Source: Xylogone sp. PMI_703 (Eukaryota; Ascomycota; Leotiomycetes). From it: a stretch of DNA of 64,000 bases. The notes under the pieces were generated by a model that did no database searches, was not told where the DNA came from, and saw nothing but the letters and a program-made list of their open reading frames with translations. A program made the translations under genes and the position numbers. The stretch is taken from contig JAJTUQ010000001.1 in NCBI GenBank assembly GCA_021399445.1, positions 4,030,001 through 4,094,000 on the forward strand. The letters run 5' to 3'. Below are positions 12,166-24,940 of this stretch, one piece after another. How positions within the stretch are numbered: position 1 is the stretch's first letter; each line of letters begins with the position of its first letter.

Positions 12166-15129
12166 ATGGCGACCCCGATCTTCGAAGAGGAGCAATTCTC
12201 CTTCCCCGCCTTCCCACCCAACAATGAAGCAGACCATGGCCACACTCATCATTTCCACGAGGACGGCTCATTACGCAGGCATCCTCCAGATGAGTACATA
12301 GATGGGAATCACCTACACGTAACTACCAGTTATGTCGATGGTCCAGACCACCTCTCCAAAGGCCCTCGCGATGAATCACCCTTCTCGCCCAGCTCCACAC
12401 GCGAGCAAGCCAGCCGTCTGGACGATGACCTCGAGGTACTCCGAGCCGAACGCATGGTCTCACATGCCGAACACTCAGAGGCTGAGAACGGCACACATAG
12501 GTCCAAGTCTCTCCTGCAGCGGTCCAGGTCTCGTGCCTCAGAACCCGTCGACGATTTTGATGTCGGCACTACGCCTATTCATGAAAAGGCCAAGGTCTAT
12601 CAACCTCCCGAGAACCCTACAACTACGTTCGCCAGGGTCTTCAAGAAGATCCACTCCTCCAGCTTCTTGGTTAGATATTTTTGCTATATCACGCCATTGG
12701 TCTTGATTCTATTGATACCAACATTGCTGGGTCTGCTGGTATTTAAGAATGCCACTGTTGGCGGTGTAAGGCTATTTTGGTTTGGCATCTGGCTGGAAAT
12801 ATTATGGTTAACTCTGTGGGCTGGGCGGGTAAGTATTAGAAACACCCCCTTGTCATTTCAGTCCCTATATTGGGACGTGTTCGGTCGCTAACTAATATCC
12901 TATCTGTTCTCCATTATAGATCATAGCTAAATGCATTCCCTACCCCATGGGACTGGTATCCAGCCTTTTTACAAACAGCAGCAAGAAATGGAAGGATCTG
13001 GGTAGAGCCCTTGAAATGCCAGCTACACTTTTCTTCTGGTGGTTGGCAGTCGAAGTCTCTTTCCTACCAACCATGAAGAATCATCACTTAGATCATGATA
13101 AAACTACCCGAGGTTGGGAAGTCACAGTCAACAAGATCATTGTCTCGATCTTTGTCGGTGTCTGCTTGAACTTTGTTGAAAAGATCATCATTCAGCTCAT
13201 CGCCATCAGCTTCCATCTACGGACTTATGCAGACAGGATTGATATCAACAAGTTCCAGATCTCCAGTCTGGTGAAGCTCTATAAATACTCTAGGGAGAAG
13301 ATAGCCATGGAAGACTCTGCCTTTGAGATTAACGAAAAGACTCCAAGTACTGGAGTTCGGACACCAAAAGTCTATATACAGAAGGCCCAGAAAAACGCGA
13401 GGCATGCTTTCAATGTAGTCGGTGATCTTGCTGGAAAGGTAGCTGGTGATTTTACTGGTAAGGCGGTAAAATCCAGTACTCACCCAAATCAAGTGTAAGT
13501 TCTTTGAAAAAATTGTATTCCAGATTTTCTAGATTCTAACAATTCATTAGTGTTATACAACTTTTAAGCACAACAAACGGTTCTCAGGTTCTAGCACGCC
13601 GTCTTTACCGGACGTTCGTTACTGAAGGCTCTGAGACTGTCTTTTCAGACGACTTGAGAATGGCCTTTGACAATGACGACGAAGCAGATGCTGCGTTCAC
13701 CATGTTTGATAAGGATCTGAACGGCGATATTTCCATGGAAGAACTCGAGGCGGTCTGTGTCGAAATTGGTCGTGAACGTAAAGCCATCACTGCCTCCCTC
13801 AAAGACCTTGACTCAGTGGTTTCAAAACTGGACGATGTATTCTTCTTCATTGTCTTCGTCATCACTGTCCTTGTTTTCATCTCGTTAATCTCAACATCTG
13901 CTGCTGGAGTTTTGACCTCGGCTGGTTCTGCGGTCCTAGCACTCTCATGGCTCTTCTCCGCCACAGCGCAGGAATTCCTACAGTCTATTATATTCGTATT
14001 TGTGAAACATCCATTCGATGTGGGTGATCGGGTTACGATTTATGGAAACACTGGTTCCCAGTTGAGAGGTGACGACTATTTCGTGAAAGAAATCTCGTTG
14101 CTTTTCACGGAGTTCAAGAAGATGGAAGGACACGTTGTGCAGGCTCCAAACAGCTACCTCAACACTCTTTTCATTCTCAACCAGCGTCGGTCAGGAGGTC
14201 TTGCTGAGGCCGTTCCAGTCACCGTGAAATTCGGTACAAGCCTACAGCAGATTGAATCCTTACGCAATCGTCTGCTTGAATTCGTCTCCTCGGAAAAGAG
14301 AGAATATCAGCAGAAGATCCTGACAGAATTGACAACAATCTTCGAAGCATACTCTATTACTCTCAATGTAGTGTTCTTCTACAAGTCCAACTGGCAGAAT
14401 GAACTACTGCGTCTTCAACGACGCAATAAATTCATCTGCGCCCTCATGGTTTCTATGGAAGAACTTGGAATTGAGGGACCGAGAATGCGTCTTCCTGGCG
14501 CAGCACAAGAATTTCCCGTGTTTCTTAATAATGCATATCCGCCACCTTATCAAGCTCCATCTTCAGATCCAGATCACGGACCGGGCCCACGTAGTGGCTC
14601 TCTCTCGCGTGACCATAATGACCCAGTGCACCCGTCTATCCAACCTCATCCGTCTATTCTCCGCCATCGTAACAGTACTTCTGCAGCTCGTCGTCGCGGA
14701 GAATCTCTGTCTCAAATGCAGAAACATGTGGATTTCTCTCTGGGCATGTCTTCGATGTCCCCAGGTGATGACATGGGTGACGTCTTCGACAGTGGACCCG
14801 TAAGACCAAAATTGCCCATATCTCCACCTGTGCTTAGCCCCAGACGGACTAGTCATGAATTAGAAAATATCAGCGAGAACAGATTAGAGGAAGATGGGGG
14901 GATGCTGGGGAGGTGGAGCAGCAGAGGCAGCAGGGCTGATAGTGGTAGCATAAGAAGCGGTAGTCGTAAGAACGTCTTCTTTAGGAATAAGAGCAAGCTT
15001 AGTCAAGAAGACAAGACTGTGCGGCTGGATGATCTGGAGGCAGTTGTTGTGGATAACAGTCAGAGGACAAGTGAGACCGAAGCCGTCGACGAGAAAAGTG
15101 GTGCACCTTCTTCCATGAAGGGAACATGA
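12166..15129 (+). CDS. MscS-family mechanosensitive channel with EF-hand
   Basis: Three exons, 12166-12828, 12920-13494 and 13551-15129, give 938 aa. The layout matches the fungal Msy1/Msy2 class of mechanosensitive channels, which act in ER or other internal membranes in calcium and osmotic responses. The cytosolic N-terminus is Ser- and Glu-rich. Transmembrane segments start near residue 170 ([20 protein letters not shown]), continue in exon 2, and resume in exon 3 ([20 protein letters not shown]). A complete canonical EF-hand loop, [12 protein letters not shown], lies at about residues 466-477, just before the last TM cluster. The MscS pore/beta region follows ([12 protein letters not shown]). 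The C-terminal ~250 residues are Ser-, Arg- and Pro-rich. Introns are GT-AG with phases 0 and 2. It is convergent with PEX6. Confidence 0.92.
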
Positions 15130-15890
15130 GAGGACACCATAGTTGTGTGGAGGTATCATCCAGTAGTTCTTTGGATTACTTCCCCGTTTGAGCGTATAGC
15201 AAGGGGAAATCGGAGTTGTGGGCATTTTGGATTTTATTCTCGGTCTCTTTTTTACTAATCTTAGAATTCCATTCCCTTAGAATCGCATAGCGGTATGAAA
15301 AATAGATATAGATAAGATGGATGGTCTAGCGACTGTCTGAGATAACGACAGCGTAGATCGGAGCATTATAGAATGACAATATGACACTCAGAATCAAGAA
15401 TCAGAATCGCGTCAACACATGAATTATACAAAACTAATCTTGCATATTAACTTCCCTCCTGGTCATTCTACCCCTATACCTGGATCCGGATTCACTCCAT
15501 GAGAGCTAGCTAGAATAAAGACACACACACATACATACGTACATACACATAAAGCTAAAAGAAGAAATGCTATGAATTATGCCTTTTGCTTTTGGAGCCT
15601 AGATAGGGGTAAATTGCTTGTTTCCTCCTCTTCTCACTTTCATCAGGTTTATCTTTTACCTCCTCCTATTGTAAATGATTTCCCCCAACAGCTCAGAATA
15701 TACGAAAGCCAAGAAGATGTTAAGTCAAAAGACCTTTCGAGAAAGATATGCCAAAAACATTCCTCAAAAGATCAAAGAAACTAGAGTTCAACTCATACAC
15801 ACGCACACATATGCGAGCATATAATAAAACTAGTCCGCATTAAAAAGGGTTTTCCCACGGACATCCACAAAGGGTAAAGGAGCAATAGAC
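15130..15890. other. Intergenic between convergent MscS and PEX6 genes
   Basis: Two 3' UTRs, with a CA/TACA microsatellite at about 15522-15552. Nothing else recognisable. Confidence 0.6.
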
Positions 15891-18800
15891 TTAATACAGC
15901 CCTTCGTCGTCGTCGACACTCCCGGGCTCAAAATGTCCGCTCTTCGCAGCCGGAGGACTCGAAGCCAAGAGGTTTGGACTCGTAGCAACAGCCTTACCCT
16001 TCCCTTTTCCCTTTCCGTGGCCGTGGCCATGGGAATGAGAACTGGAGTGATGTTTTGCGCCGCCATCCATATCCTCCTCGTCATTGGGTAAGAATCCGTC
16101 CGATTCATCATTACCGTCCACGTCGTCATCGGTGGTGTCGGGCCATCCTTCCATCGCGGCTGCAGATGCTTTGCCCTTTCCTTTGTCTTTATATCGGGCT
16201 ACGGTTCCGGTGGTGGTATGTGATGTGTTGGATGTTACTGAGGAGGCGCTAGAGACTGAGCGGCTGCCTTTGGGCTTGCCGTTTAGTAGTGGTGGGGTGA
16301 GGAACTGACTGTTACTGCTGCTGTTGGTGTGGCTTTCGGGGGTGGGGAAGTGACCATTGGGTCTGGTTTGGTTGAGGGAGAGCCCAGAGGAGGAACTGGG
16401 TGGGGAGGTATATGCTTGGCCGTTTGTGGTGGCAGCTCCGTCCTTCTTGTCACCGTTTTCGAACATCTCTCTTACACGCTGGTAGTGCTCTAACTCCTTG
16501 GCGCTAACGCTGGGTACCAATTCACGTTGAGCATTGATGAAATCTTCTTCCGTAACCATGACTGACACATCTTCGGGTGTTGCGTAGTGGTCGAAGAAAT
16601 ATGCTGTTGTGATTTTACTTGGCTGGTGGGTCTGTTGCTGGTACTGGGGTAGTTTGCCCTTATATGCGGAAGGCGATGATGGCCGCTCAGCCAGTTCGGT
16701 ATTGAGTTCGCGGATTCGTTTGTCTACTAGAGAAGCCTTCCTCGTAACAGCCTTTAACATGGCATCGGAGCAGAGAGCGTAGAAATCTGCACCGGTGTAG
16801 GTAAATGGGAGCCGGGAGGCAACCCGTGCGAGAGAGAGAGATGGATGGAGGGTAAATCTGGGTTCGTTAGTATATGTACATAGAGCTTGAAGGGTCATAA
16901 GAGGGAAGGGATACTTACTTTCTAGTTAATGCCTCCATAATAGTCAACTGCTTCTCATGAGTATCACTCACGCCCAAGTAAAGCATCTTATCGAATCTTC
17001 CCGGTCTCAGCAATGCAGCATCGAGTAAATCAGGTCTGTTCGTAGCTCCAATAACGAATACGCCGCCTCCGCCATCCTCCCCATCGGACATACCATCCAA
17101 TTCCGCAAGCAGCTGGCTGACAATACGGTCCATGACACCTCCACTGTCACCCTGGTTACCTCTCTTCGGCGCTACGGAATCGAGTTCGTCGAAGAATACA
17201 ACACAGGGTCTCGCATCTCTGGCTCGCTGGAACACGCGTCGAACATTAGCTTCTGATTCACCAATATACATGTTCAGTAACTCCGGTCCCTTGACACTGA
17301 AGAAGTTCAGGCTGAATTCTGTGGCAATTGCCTTTGCAAGCAGCGTCTTTCCTGTACCGGGAGGTCCGTAGAAGAGGATACCAGAACGTTTCTTCATGCC
17401 CTTTGCGAACAGCTCAGGGCGCTCAAGTGGGAGTTGGATAGTTTCTATCACAGCATCCTTGACGTTGGTCAAGCCACCCACATCGTCCCAGGTCACGTTC
17501 GGGATCTTTGGTGCTCCAATTGCATCTGCGAAATTCTTTCTTGCAGCATCTACTGCATGATCAAAGTCCGATTTAGTAAGGCAGCGGCTCGATGATCCAC
17601 CAGATACCAAGACATCGCGAACTGTTACTATCGTGTCCGTTGTAGTAGCTGAGGAAGCTAGAGATTCCAAACGAGAATTACGTGCCACGAGAGCTCGATC
17701 CACAACGTCGACTAGATCACCAGCAACCAATGCGGCGGTTTTCACCGCAACGGAGCTGAGATCTACATCGGGAGCCAGAGGGACGGTCTGATTGTCTATT
17801 ATGCTGCGAAGAATGCCTTCTCGTTCCCACTCATCCGGCGCGTTCATCTCGAGCTCATGAGTAAACAAGCCTCGGATTCCATCTGGCACCTTGTCTACTT
17901 CCGTAGTGGTAGCAATCAAGACACGCACGCCAGCCAGGATTTCCTTTAATGTGCTAGCCATCCTGTCGGCCGTTAATGCCTCTATGTGCCGGATAAGAAG
18001 AGCACAGTATTCTGGCCCAGAAGCCATTGCCCGTTCCGTTCGTGCCTCTAGAAGGCCAGCGGTCTTAACATCACTTCCAGCCCCACCATCACTAACGATA
18101 TCATAGGCATCAATTGGGAAAATATGGAGCCCTATATCAGCGCAGGCCTTCCTGGCCAATGTGCTTTTGCCGATGTTGCGTTGGGTAGAGACTAACAGGA
18201 TCGCCAGTGGTGGGAGTTGGAGATGAATCGCTCGAGGACTGGTGGCAGCTGCTAAGAGTTCTCTTAGGCGCCGTTGAAGTGTTGTTACATGTGGCCGTCG
18301 AGATTCGGGCATGGCAGAAGCGTCAAGATCTGATTTACAAATCGACTTCACACCAAGATAATGCTCCCAAGTACCATTCATAGTCCCAGGAAGACGGCTG
18401 CTTTCACTGCCAGATTGCATCATACGGGTTGCAGAGGCATCAATAGACGCAACACCACCCCATACATCCTCCTCTTCAACCGGATCCGGTGATTCTGCCT
18501 TGGGCAAGCCGACATATCCTACTTTGAACCACGCAACGTTGGTGACATGGGAAGACTTGCTTGAATTCGAGTCTTCCATCGCTGAGTTTTGTAATAAGTC
18601 ATCTACCTCAAAGTCATCATCTGTTGTACTAGGCTGATATAGCGTTCGCCCCAAATCTTCATCGATTGGAACAGCAATCAAATCACCCTTCCTTACGAGC
18701 CTCGTATGTCTAGCAAAATGACGCTTCAACCCAGCAAAGAGAACGTTTTGCATTGTTCGATCGGTAGACAGAGGTGTAGCGATTTTCAAGAGAGTCAGTT

Positions 18801-20563
18801 CTCTTGCAAACGGTGGGCGTGAAGAACTGAGTAGTTTTTGTTGAGCACCCTTCAATGGGTACGGAGCCGTCATCCTCTTAAGAGGAGCAATTCGACAATA
18901 TGGTGGACTATCAATATTCGCTAGAAGGACTGGGGGTAAATACGCTGTCGGACTGCTAGGCTTCTGAACTTGGGATTCGAAGAATGACATTCGTCTTTCC
19001 TCCATCTTGGCGCTGCTAGGGATCCTCGTTACGCGGCGTTGGGAATAACCTTCCGGTAAGCCATACACTTTCACAGGTCGCCATACAGCATCCTCTTCCT
19101 GAACCCCTCCAAAACTGCCAAGACCCCACAGGCCCATACCGTTTGATGGAGGCTCAGAAGCGGCCTCGAGACGTACCCAGTCACCCGAAAAGCAGCCAAT
19201 CTTAGACAAAGAAGAGATATCAACATAGATTCGAGCTTCTTCATCATCGTCACTACTTGGTTTTGGATGTAATAGCTCATCCGGCAATGGCCTCATCAGC
19301 CCTTGAGCCTTGAACAGTCGCCCTCCGGAAGATCCGCTTGCGCGGGCAGTCGCAGATGTAAAGGTCGAAAACACAGATCCCGGTGTATTGATGCCAGTCG
19401 GTTTCCGTCCAAGGGTGACAGTGCGGGGTGTGCCCGGTTGAATCGTAGACACTCCGCTCGCATTCGTTGGATTTAGTACTGGCGCCTGCAAGGAAATCAT
19501 ATCATCCATGGAATCATCAGATAAATCATCATCATTTTCTGCTCCAGACATCTCCGTCTCAGTCTCCGTGAGCGTTTCAAATCCTTCAGTTGTAGCATCG
19601 GCATCAGTTTTATATCGATCCTCCGCGGCAGAGTAGAATGAATCGTTGGCCGTATCTTCTTCTTCTTCTGGGGTTTCTTTTAAAACACGATTAAGAGGCG
19701 GTGCTTTCCGTACATCTTTCGTCCGATGATGGGTTTTAGTCACAATAACCTTAGTATTTGGAGACAGAAGTCCCTGGCCCACTGGTTCGCACAAATTGAC
19801 TTTTCCTGGTGGCGGTGGAATATGGGTTATGGGATGCGGAGCCAGCGGCAGTTGAAAGAAATCGCCAGTATGGACAACCTTGAGCGTTGATAATGCCTCT
19901 CTGATAGCCGCCGTTAACCGTTCTTCCGGGGAAGTTGGGGTTTTCCCTTGGCCGTATCCATTTGTCTGAGGGTGTTCGCCATGGAAAGTACCTTCGCCGT
20001 TCTCAAGTCTCTTCGCCAATTCGCCCTCAATCGTCACAAATACCGAATCAAGCTCCAGTGGCACCACATCTATGATTCGAATCTCGATGCCACTCCGACT
20101 GTGACTGGCCAATTTGGATGGAGATATTCTCTGCAGGGCTTCTGCAAAACCCTGCAGCGCCAGAGACGTAGGAGAAAACTGCACCGTAGAATGGGCTAAG
20201 GCGCTCGACGGCCTAACCGTGACGACTGTCCAGGATGCATCCTCAATTGTACTCGATGGTCCTAATGGGGATATTGCGACATGGTGAACCTCGTTGGGGG
20301 TCGGTGAACCATTGCCATTCTGCTGGGCTTAATAATCACGGAAGTCAGTTGAGATGGATCTTCTTTTTTCTTTTGCAACGAAAGCATTATCACATACCCT
20401 CTGATATGGCGGGGAAAAGATCCGCAAAAAGGTCCTCTGAGATGATGCCCACGTCGCCTTTCACATGATCGTCCAGCACCAGTCTGGCAGCGATGGCGGC
20501 TTTATCTTGCCTCCTGCGCCTCTTGCGCTTTCGAATATGTGGAACAATTATCTGTTCGGTCAT
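15891..20563 (-). CDS. PEX6: Peroxisomal biogenesis factor 6 (AAA ATPase)
   Basis: Pex6 and Pex1 form the ATPase that extracts ubiquitinated Pex5 from the peroxisomal membrane for recycling. Exons 20398-20563, 16919-20327 and 15891-16857 give 1513 aa. The first exon encodes a basic start (HIRKRKRRRRQDK) and a conserved VLDDHVKGDVG-like stretch. Introns are 70 and 61 nt; the second has TACTAAC before the acceptor. The D1 module has a degenerate Walker A (STQRNIGKST). The D2 module has an intact Walker A GPPGTGKT at 1043-1050, Walker B VVFFDELDS at 1098-1106, and the GATNRPDLLDAALLRPGRFD segment. After the ATPase core come about 200 low-complexity Ser- and Gly-rich residues ending in a His-Gly-Lys-rich run and an acidic end. 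A strong acidic insert lies in the N-terminal third. D1 degeneracy is normal for Pex6. Confidence 0.95.
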
Positions 20564-22203
20564 CTTCCCTTCTCAGATCGGGGAGGTGGTGGAGCGAAAG
20601 ATGGCAGACTTGCAATGCCGCAGACGCGTAGCTTTTTGGGAAATCCGGGGTTCGTGCCTCATGAAATGAGGAGTCAAGGCGGCTAGACAAGGGGAGAAAC
20701 CCGACTGGGCCGGTGTAGAGTTCAAACAAGACGGTTCCGCAGGTGGTGGTTACGAGGACATTATCATCGTAACAGGTGCATCTGAGGGAAGACTCTCTTC
20801 GATGCCAATTGAGATTTGAGAGCCGGGAAGGAACCTAGCTTCAGAAACAATTTACCGTATAGCGAGTCGTGTTTAGTCGGGCCTCGGCTTCGTGGAGAGG
20901 TGCGATTTTAGCATTTGGATGAAAAGGGTTTGGTGCCGAGGGAGTACCGCCCGAGACAGGCTAAACAGGCTAGGCCCAAAACAGCACGTTCACATTCTGA
21001 CCACTGGCGTTTTGAAGCACGTGCAAGTATTAACCGTAAGCCAATAGCGCACAAAGGCAGAGAAATATTCACAGTATTAATTCATTGAGTGAAATGTGTT
21101 ACTGCTGAATCATCACTTTCATTCGTTATTGGCTGGTGTTAATTGCCTAAATTTAACTTGTGTTATATTTGTAGTTGAGTTTACGATACCAACGATAATA
21201 ACTTTCTCGTGACTTGTTGCACAAAAATCCATACAATGACGTCAACTGCTCCCCCTCTGACACGTGCAAGAACAACCACATTTTCTAACTGCTCTGTTCT
21301 CTACTATTCTGTCACAGAACTACCAGAAATACTAACAAATACAAGGCGGAAGAAAAAGAGAGAGAGAGAGAAAGAGGGATGGATAATCTCCAGACACTTT
21401 CATACTTTCCCCACCTGAATATGGTGTTTTCCCCCACGGGCAGGCGATATGTGCATGTGCAGCGATTTTGCATGTGCCACTGCTGCACACCGTTCGTCGC
21501 GGAAGCAGGACCCTCATGATACACGCCCTCACCGCTTCATCGAATCAGGCGATCATATGTTCGAGATCCAAGAGGAGCATTCTGTGTTGGCCACACGAAG
21601 TATGAACGAAGAAGCACCGATATCTGCAGAATCCTTAGTAAAAGAGCATTAAGCAAAAGCCTAGAGGAAAATTTATTTAAAAATAGAAGTGAACTCATCA
21701 TGGGCAAAAATTAAAGATCAAAGAAGATTCTGAGCAGAGGAAGATTGACATTCGAATCTGGAGATCGCCCGGTTCCTGAGATTCACCGTCGTAATCGTGG
21801 CGGATAGCGGGTGGGCGCTGCCAATGGGATGAAAAGTGCAGGCTGCTGGGGATGCGCTGCGGGCGCCAGTTACGGCATCGAATTCGGGTGAGCACCCGCT
21901 AGAACCCAAGCTTTCACCAGTGGTTGCAGGGGAACGTGACGTACATCCGCAACTTTCTTCCCTTATCTTCTGCCCCGTCCGCTCCTGGCCCAGGTGTGAA
22001 TGTCAACCTGGCGCTCTATGCCTCAATCCCCTCGAATTCTTCCTTCTGCTTTCCTTGAATCATTTACTTTGTGGTAATATACTTATATTCATACCCATTG
22101 CCATATACGTACTCTCTCTGCGTTGAGAGTTGAAACCTATCCATGCCGGCTCCCGATTGCGCCTTCCGGTAGCAAGCAGCGGCGCCCAGACGTCACCCAA
22201 ACC
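20564..22203. other. Divergent promoter region of PEX6 and lipase gene
   Basis: Contains two CACGTG cores near 21015 and 21260, a short purine AG microsatellite (about 21357-21372), and the small upstream frame described separately. No gene is supported in it. Confidence 0.5.
22143..22172 (+). promoter_or_regulatory. Putative 9-codon upstream ORF of the lipase gene
   Basis: An ATG at 22143 opens a frame of nine codons that ends in TAG at 22172, 31 nt before the main ATG at 22204 and in another frame. If the leader includes it, it would lower or regulate translation of the lipase. Transcript extent is unknown. Confidence 0.4.
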
Positions 22204-24441
22204 ATGGGTGAGGCCAGCGCTATATCCAAGCTGAAGACTAAAGCGCTCAGAAAGTCAGGGAAGAGCCTTATACCCTCTGAATCAGCCGCACCAATATCCC
22301 CAACGGCGCCTATAAAGTATGCGAAGCAGGCCGAGAAGCTTTCCTACGTTGCTCCAGAAGACGATCCCTCTTTGGCCGGTACTGCGGTAAAGGCCGAGTT
22401 TATAACGCCTCAGGATGCCGTGGTGGTGACTGCAGACGGCAGCAGGGTGCCCGGCGTGCCTGTTGCAGAGGCGCATGAGCTCAATGTGCTCAAGGCCAGA
22501 GTAGAAGGACAGGATGACCTGGCTATTGAAGAAGAGGCTGCTGCTGCTGCGGCACGCAATGGCAATGGCGCTGATGCCTCTCTGCGAAAGACCATGCCGC
22601 CTACTCGGACCCACCCATTGTTTCCTCCACTGCCTCTTTACGGTCCCCCTTCCCTGTTCAGAAATTTGCAATACTTGACCTTCCGTGCCTCTTCATTCGT
22701 CCTTTCTCTATCATTTCTTGGCGTTGTAGTTTTGGGTGCTGCATTTACCGGCGCTAGAGATTTATCAAAAGAGGTTCTGTATAGAGTCACCAAAGGCAAT
22801 CCCGATAAGAAGCGGCCGTTTTATGCTGAGGAGAGGCATAGAAAGAAGATCAGGAAGGAGCAGGAGAAGAAGTGGAGGAAGCGAGGCTCAAAACGGCGTC
22901 CACAAGCGAGGATGGATGACCACAACGAAGCTGGCGCGGGAGAAAGTCAATTTATTCCCACAGAAGGTGGCCCAGATCCATTGGTCTGTGACGTGGGATA
23001 CTATGCCCGGCGTGTAGGCCTCGACGTCGAGGAGTTCAAGGTTCAGACAGAGGATGGTTTCATTATCAACCTCTGGCACGTCTATAATCCGAAGGAATAT
23101 ACTCCTCGACCTCTTTCTGAGAGGGGTCACCGTGGCCCAGATATCAACAATGATAGGCAAAGTCAAAAGCTGTCTAAATCTGGCAAAGCAGGGAAGAGGA
23201 GGTTTCCGATCCTCATGATTCACGGTCTTCTTCAGTCCGCGGGAGCTTACTGTACTAATGATGATGACTCTCTGGCCTTCTATCTTTGCAAATCCGGCTA
23301 TGATGTCTGGTTGGGCAATAACCGCTGCGGATTTGAGCCCGAACACGCGGTACTCTCCTCCACAGATCCTAGAATGTGGGCATGGAATATTCGACAAATG
23401 GGCGTGATGGATCTCCCGGCCTTAACATCCAGAGTCCTATCCGAGACAGGTTTCGAGAAACTTGCACTCGTAGCTCATTCCCAAGGCACAACCCAGACTT
23501 TCGTAGCCCTCGCAAAGGACCAGCGCCCAGAATTAGGAGAAAATATTACTGTCTTCTGTGCTCTAGCTCCAGCAGCATACGCCGGGCCCTTAATCGGAAA
23601 GATGTATTTCAAGTTTATGCGAATCATCTCTCCTGCATTCTTCCGCATCATCTTTGGCATCCATGCTTTCATCCCGTTCATGATGACGATGCATCGCCTC
23701 TTACCTGGCAAGATTTACGGTGCGATGGGATACCGGGTGTTCAGCTTCCTGTTCAACTGGAGCGACGAACGCTGGGATCGAGGCTTGAGAGATCGCATGT
23801 TTCAGTTTGCCCCTGTGTATGTGAGCGCAGAAAGTATGAGATGGTGGCTTGGACGAGAGTGTTTTGCAAGACAGAAGTGCATTCTCGCGACGAAAGAAGA
23901 GACACTCGAAGAGGAGAGAGAGATGGAAGAGCACCATTCCCTCATGTCAGGAGACGCAGAATACCAAGATGGATCAGGATCAGCAAGGGCGAGTGCAGAG
24001 CTTAGTGCGCATGATAAAGAGCGATCCCATCGACGCCGTCATCCTAAGGGCAGTACGGCCTGGTATAATACCCATGTCCCTCCCTTTGCCCTCTGGATTT
24101 GTGGCTCCGATGACCTTGTAGATGGACGAAAGCTACTCAGGCGTTTTGAACACGGGCGAGAACCGTATGTTCGCGTAGTCCATTCCAAAGTCATTGATGA
24201 GTACGAGCATCTGGACGTCATATGGGCCATGGACGCTATAGAAAAAGTCGGCAAAGAAATCAAGGAGGTGGTGTGGAAAACAGTGCCTTCGAAAGTACGA
24301 GAATTCTGCGTGATACCTGATGGATGCGAGGAAGTCGAAGAGTGGATCGACGATAGAGTTAAGGAAGGTGAGAAGGAGCGAAGCTGGGAACCTCAGACCG
24401 AAGAGGAAGAAGAAAGTGAGAGTACGAGCGATAGCAATTAG
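22204..24441 (+). CDS. Membrane-anchored acid lipase / steryl ester hydrolase
   Basis: Alpha/beta-hydrolase of the acid lipase family that includes yeast Tgl1 and Yeh1/2, which hydrolyse steryl esters or triacylglycerols at lipid droplets or membranes. I chose the ATG at 22204 (context AACCATGG), giving 745 aa; the frame is open further upstream but has no earlier ATG. The N-terminal ~150 residues are polar. One hydrophobic segment (FVLSLSFLGVVVLGAAF, about 185-205) is followed by a strongly basic patch rich in Lys and Arg, fitting a cytosol-facing anchor. The lipase core shows the oxyanion strand MIHGLLQSAG, the lid-region GNNRCGFEPEH, the nucleophile elbow AHSQGTT (Ser426), an Asp in GSDDLVDGRK (about 640) and the final His in EYEHLDVIWA (about 668). 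The C-terminus is acidic. No intron is needed. Confidence 0.87.
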   Translation: MGEASAISKLKTKALRKSGKSLIPSESAAPISPTAPIKYAKQAEKLSYVAPEDDPSLAGTAVKAEFITPQDAVVVTADGSRVPGVPVAEAHELNVLKARVEGQDDLAIEEEAAAAAARNGNGADASLRKTMPPTRTHPLFPPLPLYGPPSLFRNLQYLTFRASSFVLSLSFLGVVVLGAAFTGARDLSKEVLYRVTKGNPDKKRPFYAEERHRKKIRKEQEKKWRKRGSKRRPQARMDDHNEAGAGESQFIPTEGGPDPLVCDVGYYARRVGLDVEEFKVQTEDGFIINLWHVYNPKEYTPRPLSERGHRGPDINNDRQSQKLSKSGKAGKRRFPILMIHGLLQSAGAYCTNDDDSLAFYLCKSGYDVWLGNNRCGFEPEHAVLSSTDPRMWAWNIRQMGVMDLPALTSRVLSETGFEKLALVAHSQGTTQTFVALAKDQRPELGENITVFCALAPAAYAGPLIGKMYFKFMRIISPAFFRIIFGIHAFIPFMMTMHRLLPGKIYGAMGYRVFSFLFNWSDERWDRGLRDRMFQFAPVYVSAESMRWWLGRECFARQKCILATKEETLEEEREMEEHHSLMSGDAEYQDGSGSARASAELSAHDKERSHRRRHPKGSTAWYNTHVPPFALWICGSDDLVDGRKLLRRFEHGREPYVRVVHSKVIDEYEHLDVIWAMDAIEKVGKEIKEVVWKTVPSKVREFCVIPDGCEEVEEWIDDRVKEGEKERSWEPQTEEEEESESTSDSN

Positions 24442-24940
24442 GAAGTCTTTTTGGGAGGCTAATTGCAGGTAACAAAAGTTTTTTGTATAGATATACGCCA
24501 TTTTCTTTGCCATTTGATGACCTCATGGGTTTTAGCTATGGTTCAAAGCTATGGAGCAACGGGGGGAGGGTAATTGATACCAAACATTTATATATGCACT
24601 AGAGAAACGTATATATACTTATGCATAGTAATGTAGTCCGAATACATTCATCTAAATCTAGTTGCTTGCTTTTTTCCTCGTGTGTACGCTGGGTTGTACT
24701 TTCAATTATCCGGTTCTATATACATAAAGGAGGCTCCACTCCCCTTCTTCAGGTGATCAATTCCAGTCTGTATTTGATATGCTAGACTATTGGAGTTTAA
24801 TACACCCTTTGCGGAGACATTTTAGCTGAGTAATTAATTATTGAACAATTCTGATGGATTTGATAGTGGGAGGCGTAGCACCGTCTTCTAATAGAAGACA
24901 AGGTACTCTATGCGACTCGGGATTCAGTTTAACATGCAGC
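24442..24940. other. Intergenic, 3' sides of convergent genes
   Basis: AT-rich, with no open frame of coding character. It holds the lipase 3' UTR. Confidence 0.6.
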
